Positions 1 to 10,626 of a stretch of 23,325 nt of DNA are shown piece by piece. The DNA is taken from positions 1 through 23,325 of the forward strand of contig JAYMTF010001451.1 of assembly GCA_036897485.1 (NCBI GenBank), given 5' to 3'. The notes under the pieces are model-generated. The model was not told the DNA's origin. It saw nothing but the letters and a program-made list of their open reading frames with translations, and searched no databases. Each line of letters starts with the position of its first letter. Positions within the stretch are counted from its first letter, which is position 1. Source of the stretch: Pelargonium nanum. Lineage: Eukaryota > Streptophyta > Magnoliopsida > Geraniales > Geraniaceae. The position numbers and the translations under genes were made by a program.

Positions 1-192
1 ACCATAGGAGCCAGACCGAAAAAACTAGCAACCTCCCGTAACCTGACTCTACCACGAAAGGCACCTCCCTTGAACTACATTAATCCTTGTGAACCTCCAT
101 TAACCCATATTTATTTAGTTTAAGTCCACCCATCAGTGATATAATGACAACTAGTTGAAAAATTCGATCTACTAAATTGCTCCGCTCGTACT

Positions 193-390
193 AAGACAAC
201 TCACCCACAATGTAACATTTCCATGAAAGGGCTCTTCCATCCGCTCTCCATCGACGCTCCAAGCCGTCCTCCTTAATGGAGCCCATGAGAGTTCATGATG
301 CTTACTACATTGAGGGACGCCTTGTGCGTTAAGGGTGATCAAATGGGAGAGCTCAATGAAATGTGAAGCGGTATGAGTAAGTCGTCATAG
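193..390. repeat. Imperfect inverted repeat (foldback) upstream of gene 1
   Basis: The segment around 228-280 aligns imperfectly with the reverse complement of about 310-353. Shared blocks are a GGCTCTTCCAT-like stretch, AAGCCGTCC/AAGGCGTCC and AATG. Similarity continues outward through ACTCA...ACATTTC. The centre is near the short palindrome TCATGATG. It could be a decayed foldback transposon; no target duplication was identified. Confidence 0.4.
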
Positions 391-659
391 TTGGGAAACG
401 TTCACGAGAATATAAGAATAAATGTACAACATCAACTCATTTATTATTAATTTTATCAAAATGGAAACTAAGACATTAGTTCCAAAAAACGCGAGAATAA
501 CGCAAGTAAATTACCGTAAATTTGAGATTAACTTTGTGTCAAATTCATAACAACTAACTCAACGTGGCTAGTTAGCTCATCTAACCCTTTTAATTAAACA
601 AGTTTGCAACTCAATTACCAATCACTCGGCGACACATTTAGGGATAAAATAGTAATATT

Positions 660-667
660 ACACGTGT
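660..667. promoter_or_regulatory. G-box (ACACGTGT)
   Basis: A palindromic CACGTG core with ACACGTGT context lies upstream of the coiled-coil gene, just before an AT-rich TATATATTTATAA stretch. G-boxes bind bZIP/bHLH factors. A single short motif is weak evidence. Confidence 0.35.
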
Positions 668-705
668 TATATATTTATAATTTAATTTCAGACCAAAAAC
701 TTGTT

Positions 706-724
706 GGCCCAATTATATTGGGCC
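706..724. promoter_or_regulatory. GGCCCAAT / ATTGGGCC palindrome (two site II TGGGCC elements)
   Basis: Perfect 8-bp arms flank a 3-bp spacer, presenting TGGGCC on both strands about 430 bp before the coiled-coil start codon. TGGGCC/T site II elements are known TCP-binding motifs in promoters of growth-related plant genes. The transcription start is unknown, so promoter location is inferred. Confidence 0.5.
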
Positions 725-787
725 TTTCAGGTGCTCTTTTGTAGAGCCTGGGCTCTTCTGGTTCCAGAGCGTACCGTACGACAAAAC

Positions 788-798
788 GCCACGTCAGC
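788..798. promoter_or_regulatory. GCCACGTCAGC motif (bZIP-type ACGT element)
   Basis: This 11-mer, whose complement is GCTGACGTGGC, is a hybrid C/G-box of the kind bound by plant bZIP factors. The identical 11-mer occurs at 22492-22502 upstream of the ankyrin gene. Its position, about 350 bp before the gene 1 ATG, fits a proximal promoter. Confidence 0.35.
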
Positions 799-907
799 AA
801 AACCGCCGTCGCGTAATCTGTACGGCACACTGACCGCGAGTAGAAATTAGAAAATTGTCCGTTGAAGAGAAAAAGAAGCGAAACCGAAGGCGAAGGAACC
901 GCGAAAA

Positions 908-1114
908 ATGAAAATGAACCTCCCAAAACCAAACACAACGGTCTCCAAATCATTGACCCGTTCAAAAATTTTCCCATCCATTTTCTCTCCTGCCAAACAC
1001 CACCGCATCGCAACCTATCGTCATCGCGCGCACATTCGATTGACAGAAACCTCCCATCCGCGCCATCGGAGTTCGGATCGGAGAGACCGTCCGTACAGAA
1101 CGGTAGCGAATTAG
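908..1114 (+). other. Candidate upstream ORF in the gene 1 leader (68 aa)
   Basis: An ATG at 908 opens a 68-codon frame that stops 37 nt before the main ATG at 1152. If transcription starts upstream of 908 it would be an upstream ORF. The peptide is basic (rich in Arg, His and Lys) and resembles no family I recognise. Whether the region is transcribed cannot be read from the sequence. Confidence 0.3.
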
Positions 1115-1151
1115 GTTTGCTCCGATCTTCGAGATCGGAAGCGGAGAGGCG

Positions 1152-4100
1152 ATGTCGTGGCTCAGATCGGCGATGAACAGTGTGGTGTCTGTATCGGAGA
1201 AATCAAATATCTCTCAGACGCTTCGCCATGTCGCCGATGCCGTCGTCGGTTATGCCGTCTCCGTCTCCGACGGTGCCAATGGCCATGAGGTATGAATATA
1301 TGACCTAGCTTACTTGAATTTCCTCAATTTTCTTTAAGATAAAATGGATTAATGTTCAAATTTTGAAGAAGTCATTGATTTAGTCCTAAACTTTGAAAAG
1401 GCCAATTGGTTAGTTGCAGTTGATTTTGTGTTTACGGTGTTTTCAATTTAATCCTTGTAATTTGCTCAATTTTGTCAAAATAGATGCATGAAATTTCAAT
1501 TTTATACGAACAAGACTAGTGGATTAACAGTGTTGAAATTCCCAATTAGAAGACATTGATGTGGTGGTCACGTGGCAGCTCGGGTGATATATTTAGTGAC
1601 CTGTAGAGTGACACATCGTTTTGTTGATGTGGCTGATGACCGTGCATTTACTGGATGATACTTTTCTTGACCGATCAGTGTGTGTGTTTTTTTCTCTTCA
1701 AAACTGGTCAACAAAAGTCAACATCCGGTCAATGTTCGGCAATTGGTCACTTCAGCAAAAAGGTCACATGACCTACCATGTGGCGCCACATCAACATCCC
1801 CTAATTGTGTATTTCAACTCCGTTAATTGCACTAGTTTTATTCGTATAAAATTGAGAGTTCATGTATCTATATGTACAAAATTTAGCAAACTGAACCTAT
1901 TTGTACATTTAGTAAAAGTTAAAAATGAAGGTGTCTCTTTAATAATTTATTTATACGTTTGAAAATCAATCATACAATGACATGTGACATTTTAAATATA
2001 AGTTTTATTTACATATTATTAATTATTAACTTGCCACATTCTTCAAAAAAAAAAATTATTAACTTGCCACATCAGCACATCGTCCATATCAACGCATGTA
2101 ACAGAAATTAACTCAAAGTTCAAGCACTTAACTGATTTTTCAAAATTGAAGAACTAAATTGTGACTTCTTGAAAGTTCATATACCTGAATGACCTTTTAC
2201 CCTTTTTTTCACCTCTGCCATTTTTTTTCTGATTAGTTTTCAAATTCATACGTTATTTATTAAATTTATGTGTTTTGTTAGGATGATCGTATGCCGCATC
2301 ATTCGGATCCAGTGCGGAATTTAAGAAGTTTTAAGCACACTGTAAAGGGATTGGAAGAGCTTTCTGTTTCAAGTAGAGGTGCTGAGAGAGTTTTCTTATT
2401 AAGAAGATGGTTGGTTGCACTTAAGTTGGTTGAGAGAATAACCAAAAATTTTGAAGACGATAATAGTGATGATTATATTAGTCGCAGTGGTTCTGATAAG
2501 GAGGTTATGTATGCCGAGCCTATTGATCGGCCCAGAAAACCTAAACCTTCTTTGGTAACTTTCTAAACCCTCTGCTTTGTTGAAAATTTAAAATTTCATA
2601 TCATTTTTCCTTTACCATATTGCATCTTTTGATGGGCTTACGGTCATGCATGCTTCTTGGATTCAAAATGCAAGTTGGCATAATTGTATGCTTGTCATTG
2701 TGATCTATCGGTTGCTTATCAAACTCTATTGGCAGATCTATTATTATGACCCTGATGTCGGGGATGAACCGATGAATTTTCGTGATGTCTTTCTCAGTAG
2801 TAATGCTCTTGAAGGCATCACTGAGTCTATGGTAAGTTCCTTTATAGGACGCTTGGGTTCGTGATTAACAGGAAACTGAAGCTAGATCCTCAGGCTTCTC
2901 AGAAATCTATATTGCACACATATATATGCATATTTCACATACTTTTTCCAACTGGAAATTATTGGAACTCACTGCATTGGATATGCTTTTCTCATTTTGA
3001 CATTGAGTTATTAAATACTAAACCAGGCCTAGTATTTGCTGATCCATGAAGTTTAACCGCAGGTTAACTCTTTTGTGTGACTCAGATTCTTGAAGCACCA
3101 AATGAGGAAGAGGTTTCGATACTTTTGGAGCTGTTCCGGTGATTTGTTCTTTCACTCATTTAGATTTTGTTTAATGCTTGATTACAGAGTGACGTGTTGT
3201 TCAGGACTTCAAACTACATTTCAAACTCAATTATTGAGGGGACATCATTTCTTATAAGGATTGCATGCTTTCATCTTCAAACCATTCCTTGAAAACTTCC
3301 TTTTGGTTTGGTTATATGCAGGCTCTGTATTACTGGAGGAGAGGAGGTACATCGTGAATTAGTGAACAGAATTCAAGACTTGGCCAAAGCTTTCTCAAGA
3401 TCCCAAACTGAAGTATTGGTAAGAAACTATGTGTGCATGACTTCAGCATGTAGTTGCACGGGATTATTATGAGGCCTATATTCTTGTAATCATTAACTGC
3501 TTTTCAGGCAGTTACTGTCATATCTGACAATCCTTCTTTGATTTATGATCTGTGCATTGGCTGCAAAAATGGGCTGACTGACACCTTATATTTTATTGAG
3601 TTTACATTAGTAAATTAACTTTGGTAACATTTTTGCATTTATAAATATACATCTTTAGTGTGCCACACTGTGAAGCACGTTTCTGCTCTAATTTTTTAGA
3701 TTGTTCATAACATAAAAGGTTAAAGCATGGTTTTGTACTTTAAATAGTACTTGTACATATGACATCTAGTATGCTGAACATTTGGTACCACTCCCTCTTC
3801 TCTCTTCAGGTTAACCGGGGAGAAATACTCCAGTATGCTCAAAGTGCAATCGCAGGGTTGAAAATAAATGCTGATATTGAAAGGTAGTGTACCATGCCTG
3901 GTCTTCAAGTAGTCAAAACTTTGGTTTTTCTTCATGCATTAGCAGGCTTTATTTATTTTGTTATCTATTGCGTGGCTTGGTGGAATCACCTATATGAAGT
4001 TACAGATATTATCATATCTAGTGTGCATGTGTGTTAAGTTGTCGTTTTTCTTTGTATGTTTTTTCACTTCACTGATGCCATCACATACACATAGGTTGTT

Positions 4101-7100
4101 TTTTTAGTACTCATGGCTTTTTATTTATTGATAATGTGCTACTTAGCCTTTTCGAATTTGAGTATCCGTGTTTTGGTTACCATATCATTGAATATGTGAC
4201 ATTTTTCTCTTGGATGTACTAGATGCAAGCATATTATGAATATATTGAGCCTGAACCTAGTCCATTGCTTCTACAATACCTTTCAATGCTTTACATGGAA
4301 GCAAGATATCTGATGAACCTTGTACATATACATGTAATCTTGGCCGGGTTGGAATTTTCATTTCACATCAGAATATGATAGACAATTATGATTCTTATGT
4401 ATCAATTGCATGTGTAAGCAATAGTTCTCAAAATCATGCTATGTATAAATTATGTAGGTTATCAAAAACATATAGTGCGTTTGAGTCTAATTCGTAACAA
4501 CCTTTTTCGGGTATGTTCTTTGCTATCAGGATAGATTCTGAAGCCTGCAATTTGAAAGAAACAATCGATAAGATGAAGACTCCTGAGCTCCCTTCAAATA
4601 ATGGTCCTGCAAAATCATCTGAAGGAAACATCACTGCAACTATAGATGTACGCTCTATCTTGATGTTCTAAGATGCCCATGCATGCATTCACAGTGTTAA
4701 GCTGCTATACAGAGGCAAATTCATATATGCAGCACACGTGTATTTTTATCTATTCTTTCTCGCTCTGACAATAAGTTTGCATTTACGATAAATACTGGTT
4801 TAATAAAGCCTAAGTATGATTGTGATGTCTTAGGGATTCCAATTAGAAAAATGACTTGAGACAACTAATTTGAATGTTGTAGGGAAATTTTGTTTTAACA
4901 TTTCCTATATCGTGAAGGTCACTTTTGGGTTGAGAATAGGCTTAGTTCTTGGGACTATAACAACTATAGTATTTGAATTATCAAGTCCAAATGATTCTGT
5001 TTCACAATTCTGTAAGTCAAGGGACTCTAGCACATTAAGCTTTATTCTGGCTTCAGCAGATGGTTCTATTTATGGAAAGCGGTGCACGTTATATGTAACT
5101 TAGGCAATTAACTTTCTGGAAAATGTTTTTGATGGATGGCTCAGTTGGGAAAATAGTCAATAATATTTGCATTATCCGGAAAACTATTTCCTCTTTTGGA
5201 AATAAGCCAGTATTTTCCATGGACACAACTTCTTGCTTGGAATAATTTCTGTGGAAACCACTCCAAACTATTGCAATCACACTTCTTTTGCTTTCATATG
5301 TGCCTGCGTGTCACTTAAACTTCATTACTTAAATTTGTCAAATCGCTTAAATTTCTTAATGAGAGAGAGAGAGAGAGGTTTGATCTGATTTTTCTGTGTA
5401 AATATATGATATATATACTGAAGCTGACTGTATCAACAGGCTCTAAAAGAAGCACGCATGCAAATTCGGTTATTATTTGAGTTGAAGGATCTCCTACTAA
5501 AGAAGAAATCATTCAAAATTGGGGATTCTCCACAGCTTCATTCTGAAAAGGTTTGATCTCCTTGTGATATCACTTATTTTTACTTTTCCCCTCATTTTGC
5601 AAGCAAACAATTTGTGTTTTTTGTTATATGAGTTAGTTCTCTGGTTGTATTTTCTTAAAGGTCAACAAAGTGATATTTCATTTTGTTAAGCAATACAGAA
5701 TCTTCATGATGATACTGTGGGAACGGTCTCAAGGGTCTGAAAAGAAAGCTTCTGATTCCTTACCGCCCCCACTTTTTCTATAACACAACCTATCATCTGT
5801 AATTTCTGATGTGCTACTTCTATACAGTGATCATAATTATGCTTCAGCCATGCCATATTTTTAGACCCCAACGTTTTGAGACAGATAGGCCTCTGCTTTC
5901 ATTATTAGTTAGATGGAGGAGACAATTACTTACATAACATGCTATTACAGTATAAGAACAGTCTTCTTGATACACTACTACTTTTATAGAAGCAGCCTAT
6001 CTTTTTCTCCTATATTTTAAAAAGTGAAAGACTAAAAAAAAGAAAAGAATTGAATATAAAAATAATACAACACTAATCACTCCCTCACATTCCCTTACAC
6101 TGTTTTGTATTATCTACAGTTATTCATGCCAGCATATTTTATCTCCTTAAAAACATGTGATGTTATCTTGAGCACCTGTTTGTGTTGAGATTTAAATATG
6201 ACTCATGACAGTAGTGGATCTTATAGCTACACCAATTTGTTAGAGAATTTAAAGTTGATAGTTTGTGGAATGGAACATGGTTTTATTGCAAGTTTTCCAA
6301 CTCCCATTATTGTTGTTGTTGATCTGTCATTAATGTGTGCTACAGGTTGTTAAACTGAAAATATTATCAGAGTCTCTAGTGAACTCAACTGCAAAAGTTG
6401 AAACACAAATTTCAGAGTACAGGTGCCAGATAGCCTCCCAGAATCTATTTCTTATATGTGTATGTGATTGTTCATCTATTGATGCCATGGTGACTTTACT
6501 CAAATTCTTTGAAATAGGGATATACATGCATTGTGTAATATTTATTAACTCAAAATATGTTCTTAAAATGAGTGTCTTGTTTCTCTAAAATTGTTATTCC
6601 AAAATGAGTACTCTCTTCCCTACAGATAATTTAGTTTTACTTGCATGACTAATAATACCACTAAGATAAGTTAGGTAGGACAGTTGAGTTTCTTACAACA
6701 TAACCATATGAGTGCACATGAGGAAAAGGTAATGACTAATCAAAACCAAGGCACTCAGTTTGGGACGGTGGGAGTTACACTATCAGGTGGACTTTCCAAC
6801 CAATCGTTTCTTGATTAAAAAAAATATAAGTTTTTATTGCAATTCAATTGATTGTGCATTCCTGTTAAATGAACTTTCTTAGATCAGGGATGTGCTCCTT
6901 CAATATGCTTGTTATTTGATACGTGCTTTGTCTGATGTGAAAATGTCAAATAAATAAGCTTTCCATTGTCAATATTCTTGCTGCACCTTTAACCTTGCTG
7001 TCTCATTTTTCCGTATGAATCACTATTTTCCCCCTCCATATTTTAAGCAGATCTCAGAGAAAATATGCAATCAGATTTCGAAGGAAAAAAACTGAAGAAG

Positions 7101-10100
7101 TTATCCATGCTGAGAAGGTACACTTTCCCCTAAGTAGTAATGCCCATTTCACACCAAAAACTCAATGAAGAAAAACTTATAAACAGTTGACTAAGGTATT
7201 CTTGCAGAAACAGATTTGGAAAACGTGAATTTGAGCATATTAGGACTATATCATTTACAACTGAAATACCAAGAACAAGCTCAACTGCTAAATTGTTAAA
7301 CAAGCAATTAAGTGCCTACATTTTCTTATTGATTCTATGGGTATTTAATGATTCTATATTCTGCCCTTATTTTTTGTTGGCATTACATAATGGTGTCACC
7401 ATTAGGGTTTTACCTTTCCTTCCAATTTGTGTACCTCTATATAATCTTCTGTGTCGATATTCAGAGATATTTGCTACTTATACAGATTCTCAAGTACAAC
7501 AGTATCAATCTCCTGCACATTTATTAGTATCTAGAAAAAAGGCTTCCATAAGTAAATAGTTGCATAACCTCTGGATAAAACTCTTGTATAAATGAGTTAT
7601 GGAGTTTTGGGGCTATGCTTTGTTATCACTTTTTTTTGTGCTATTATTCGTATATAGAAAAAAAGGATTCACATAATAGATAGTGGCACAATGTCTTGAT
7701 AAAACTCTCGTAACAGTGGTATATGGAGTTTTGGTCTATGCTTTATTATCACTTTTGTTGTGCCATTTAGCTTGATATTACACGTCCATCATGAAATATA
7801 TGCAGGATCTGGTGGTGGAGATTAATGAACTTGAGAGGCAAAGGAATGACATTGAAGTTAGATTGAAAGAGGTTTTATTTTATTCATTGATTTTTGTTTC
7901 CTGCTCCAGAAGAATATTTTTTTTGCAAGTATATACTTCTTCCGTCCAAAAATGAGTGTCTTGGTTTCGTTTTTGAGAAAAAATAAGGAGAAATTAGTTA
8001 ATGTTGTACATTTCCTCTTTTATCCCTACGGACATGTACGTGTTGTAACAAACCCAAAGGATACTAACTTATTATAGGGATACTATTGGCAATTTATGAA
8101 TAATTAACTCCTAAAAGAAAGAGGACACTCATTTCGGGACAAAAAAGCAAGAGAAACAGGACACTCAATTTGGGACGGAGGGAGTAATATTCTGTTAGAG
8201 TTATGTCTGGCATTTGTACTTTCAGGTTCTGTTTAATCTTTCTTTCATTTGTATCATCAAACTTGACATTTACCTATAATGGGTTGTGTCTGCATGCGCA
8301 CACAGATGACGAACCACGGAACCCAACCTTTTATTTTCAATGTTAGTCCTGTTTAGTTCCTTCCATTTTCCTTTGTCCACGCATGTGCATGTGTGCATTT
8401 CTGTTTTTCCTAATGTCCGAAACATTTGGTGTAGGTAAATAAGCTGTTGACCAATGCTTGTGCACGCCTTAACAATGCGAGGGAGGAAATACAGCATTAT
8501 GATGATGCTAGTAATCAGATTCTTACACAGTTGAAAATAAAGGTACCAATCCTATGTACCATTACATTTGATATACAAAGAGACACTTTTTCATAGGTTT
8601 ACGCAGCGCTTAAATTATTAAGAGGATCTTTTAATCATCAGTGCTTCTTTATTGATAATTGTTTGTTCTTAGGAAGACGAGCTGGTAAGATCAGCTGCTT
8701 CATGTAGAGCAGAAACAGATGTTGTCAATGCATGTATCCGGTTTATGGAAGATGCTTGGGCTCTTCAGTCCTCGTACATGCAACAGAAAGAGAAACAGGT
8801 CAAGTACGTAGATCTTTTAACCGATGAATTATATCTCATGATGTTCTACATAACTTTTACGTGCTCGCATTTTTGGGCCTTCTCATGGTTTGTTTCAAAG
8901 TTCTAGTATATGATATTTTTTTCTTATTTACACGTTCAAGTGGCGATCTGGAGAGATACGGAGAGCATTTTGTGAAATTGGTCATTCATATCCTATCTAG
9001 TTACAAGGTACAAATGAATTTGTCGTTCCTAGATAAGAGATAGTTTCTTTTGATATAAGGTTCTGTAGCTCAATTCCCATTGGCTCATGACCTTGCAATC
9101 CCTGATCAGGAAGAGTTGGGATCTTCCCTCACTCGATTTAGAGAAGTTGTGAAGACCTTGCGTTCTGGTCGTAGGTATTCTGTTCTTTGTAATTGAGATG
9201 TGTATTTTGCAGTTAAACCGAGATTCTAATTGCTGTTCTCCATAGCAGGGCAGAAGTAGCACAAAGTAAGCGTGATGGAAATTCGGAAAAAGGAAATTCA
9301 AGAAACAATCTTGAAGAGGAGTATCGGGAATTCGCGACCAAGGTGTGATGATTTTCCTATTTGTCCTTGATAATCTCTTTGAAATTTTAAAACGAGTCAT
9401 AGCCAATGTGTTGAGGAACTGCAGTTCATAGTCTCGAGTACTGATGTCGCTGAAATGATTTTGTTTTCTTCGGAAAATGTTTTGTTTTGGTCCCCTAATT
9501 ATCCATTTTGTTTTGAATTGGTACACTTGGTCCTCAAACAATCTGTATTGTTCCAATTTGGTGCCGTCAAATTAGGTTGACGTGTCAATTTCTTTTTATT
9601 TTTTTGGAAATATTTTGTTGACGCGACGCTTAAGTTAGCTAAATTTATCGATGAGACCAATTTGGAACAAAATTGTATAATTGAGGGACGTGGTCACCAC
9701 ATCAATTTTGTGTCCAATTTGTTCATCGGTTATACAATTTTGTTTCAAAATGGGCTCATTCGTAAATTTAGTCAACTTAAGTGCCACGTGGTTACCGCTT
9801 CAGCGGAAAAATTATAGATTTTCATAAAGAAGTTACCGCGTTAGCCTAATTTGATAGTACTGTTATGGACTTGACCAACTCGAGACTGAATAGCATAGTT
9901 GGGTTCCAAAAACAATATGAATGGTTTGGGGACCAAAATGGAACAAAAATCAAATTGGTTACTGGTTCGAAACAAAATGAATAGTTGAGAGACCAAAATG
10001 GAACATTTTCCTTTTTCTTCGTCTTGTCAAATAGTGTATGGTATTGCATCTATACTGTTCCGCACAATGTGAAGTTTAGTCGATTTTAATCTATTTTCGT

Positions 10101-10365
10101 TTCTCGGGGACTTTTTGCCAGTTTAAAACTGCCTTCAGAGTTGTGAACGTTATGAAAAAGCAGTTATACGGTCTAGACGAAGGCACCTTTAGGTACTACA
10201 TCCTTTTATATGTATGTGTGTATATATATTATTCATCGGGCATTTTCATGTTTACTTAAAAACGGAGCACGTTCTTGATCCAGGAAAGATGTTCAAAGAA
10301 TTGAAGAACTGTTTCAAGCCCTTCAAAAAATTCAAGAAGAATTCGAATCCATTGAGAAGTCATGA
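1152..10365 (+). CDS. 18-exon plant coiled-coil protein of unknown function (595 aa)
   Basis: I joined these exons by GT-AG sites and one continuous frame: 1152-1289, 2282-2554, 2736-2831, 3086-3138, 3322-3418, 3810-3883, 4530-4647, 5440-5550, 6346-6422, 7051-7117, 7806-7871, 8435-8542, 8673-8803, 8941-9007, 9110-9174, 9249-9342, 10122-10192, 10284-10365 (1788 nt including TGA). The protein opens [13 protein letters not shown] block with [16 protein letters not shown] and [14 protein letters not shown] follows (about residues 57-95), then [17 protein letters not shown] (about 139-155). After that it is mostly charged helix with coiled-coil character (about 200-595). No signal peptide or membrane segment is visible. 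From memory, this matches a plant-wide family of uncharacterised coiled-coil proteins, so no function is assigned. The acceptor of exon 16 is ambiguous between 9245 and 9248; 9249 keeps the frame. The coding frame continues past the TGA, so the C-terminus may be shortened. Gene structure is well supported; function is unknown. Confidence 0.88.
1341..2200. mobile_element. Foldback DNA element with long inverted repeats in intron 1
   Basis: Two pairs of arms are visible. The inner arm 1461-1583 matches the reverse complement of about 1768-1891 over 120 bp (shared TTTATACGAA, ACTAGTG, TTGATGTGG). The outer arm, about 1341-1430, matches the reverse complement of about 2110-2200 (shared AAGAAGTCA, ATTTAGT, TTTGAAAA). 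The right side has roughly 200 extra bases, including the 19-bp direct repeat AATTATTAACTTGCCACAT at 2021-2039 and 2054-2072. This is typical of non-autonomous Mutator-like foldback elements. No transposase is present, and the exact ends and target duplication were not resolved. Confidence 0.65.
5361..5377. repeat. (GA)n microsatellite in intron 7
   Basis: About eight GA units form a pure dinucleotide run upstream of exon 8. Confidence 0.95.
6549..6774. mobile_element. Decayed Stowaway-like MITE in intron 9
   Basis: The right end GGGACGGTGGGAG with CACTCAGTTT next to it, and AAAATGAGTGTCTTG near the left end, match the intron 11 Stowaway element in inverted layout. The left terminal repeat has largely diverged, so the left boundary is approximate. 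Confidence 0.6.
7528..7766. repeat. Tandem duplication of about 115 bp in intron 10
   Basis: Copies at 7528-7644 and 7651-7766 share TAGAAAAAA, GATAAAACTCT, TATGGAGTTTTGG, CTATGCTTT and TTATCACTTTT in the same order. They have diverged moderately. No transposon ends are seen. Confidence 0.8.
7936..8184. mobile_element. Stowaway-type MITE in intron 11
   Basis: The 249-bp element has terminal inverted repeats CTTCTTCCGTCC at the left against CTCCCTCCGTCCC (complement of the right end). It is flanked by TA on both sides (7934-7935 and 8185-8186), the Tc1/mariner signature. Subterminal AATGAGTGTC repeats are also inverted. It is non-autonomous. Confidence 0.88.
9472..10011. mobile_element. Non-autonomous Mutator-like (MULE) foldback element in intron 16
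   Basis: The 540-bp element has long terminal inverted repeats: GGAAAATGTTTTGTTTTGGT at the left against the complement GGAAAATGTTCCATTTTGGT at the right, with pairing continuing into the element. It is flanked by a 9-bp target duplication with one mismatch, GTTTTCTTC at 9463-9471 and TTTTTCTTC at 10012-10020. A 9-bp duplication is the Mutator hallmark. It carries no transposase frame. It sits between exons 16 and 17 and accounts for most of that intron. Confidence 0.82.
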
Positions 10366-10626
10366 CCTCTTGAAAGCGAGGTCTTTAAACTGGCCTCTGA
10401 TATTATTATTCCCGAGTCTTCCTCAACCGAGCAATTGACAAAAGATACTGATAGTAGCGTGTCTAAACCCGAGCAAGAAGCTGTACCCGAGTCTTCCTCA
10501 GTTAAGAGTTACAAGGCATTGGACACAAATTCCGAACTATCAAAGAAATCGTAGATTGGGGATGATAGGCTTCCCGAGGTTCCTACATCAGAGCGCGATT
10601 CGTGTACCCTTAGCTCCATGGCATAA
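10366..10626 (+). pseudogene. Protein-like C-terminal tail beyond the TGA of the coiled-coil gene
   Basis: The frame of the last exon stays open-looking after the TGA at 10363-10365. It reads PLESEVFKLASDIII, then a Ser/Glu/Lys-rich tail that includes the repeated element PESSS, until TAG at 10552-10554, and on to TAA at 10624-10626. That is 87 sense codons with one internal stop. Acidic, Ser/Pro-rich tails are common after coiled coils, so this looks like the former C-terminus. TGA could derive from CGA and TAG from CAG by C-to-T transitions (inference). The alternatives are stop-codon readthrough or a 3' UTR that merely looks coding. Confidence 0.55.

Noticed and set aside
675..1013. 112-codon minus-strand frame
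   Set aside because: Overlaps the promoter and leader of gene 1, with no motif or conserved character.
1621..1962. 113-codon plus-strand frame in intron 1
   Set aside because: Contained in the foldback element and not a transposase.
2861..3049. Extra exon in intron 3 of gene 1
   Set aside because: Exons 3 and 4 join in frame with family-like sequence; no splice sites support an insert.
9029..9556. 175-codon minus-strand frame
   Set aside because: Antisense to exons 15-16 and running into the MULE left arm; no recognisable motifs.
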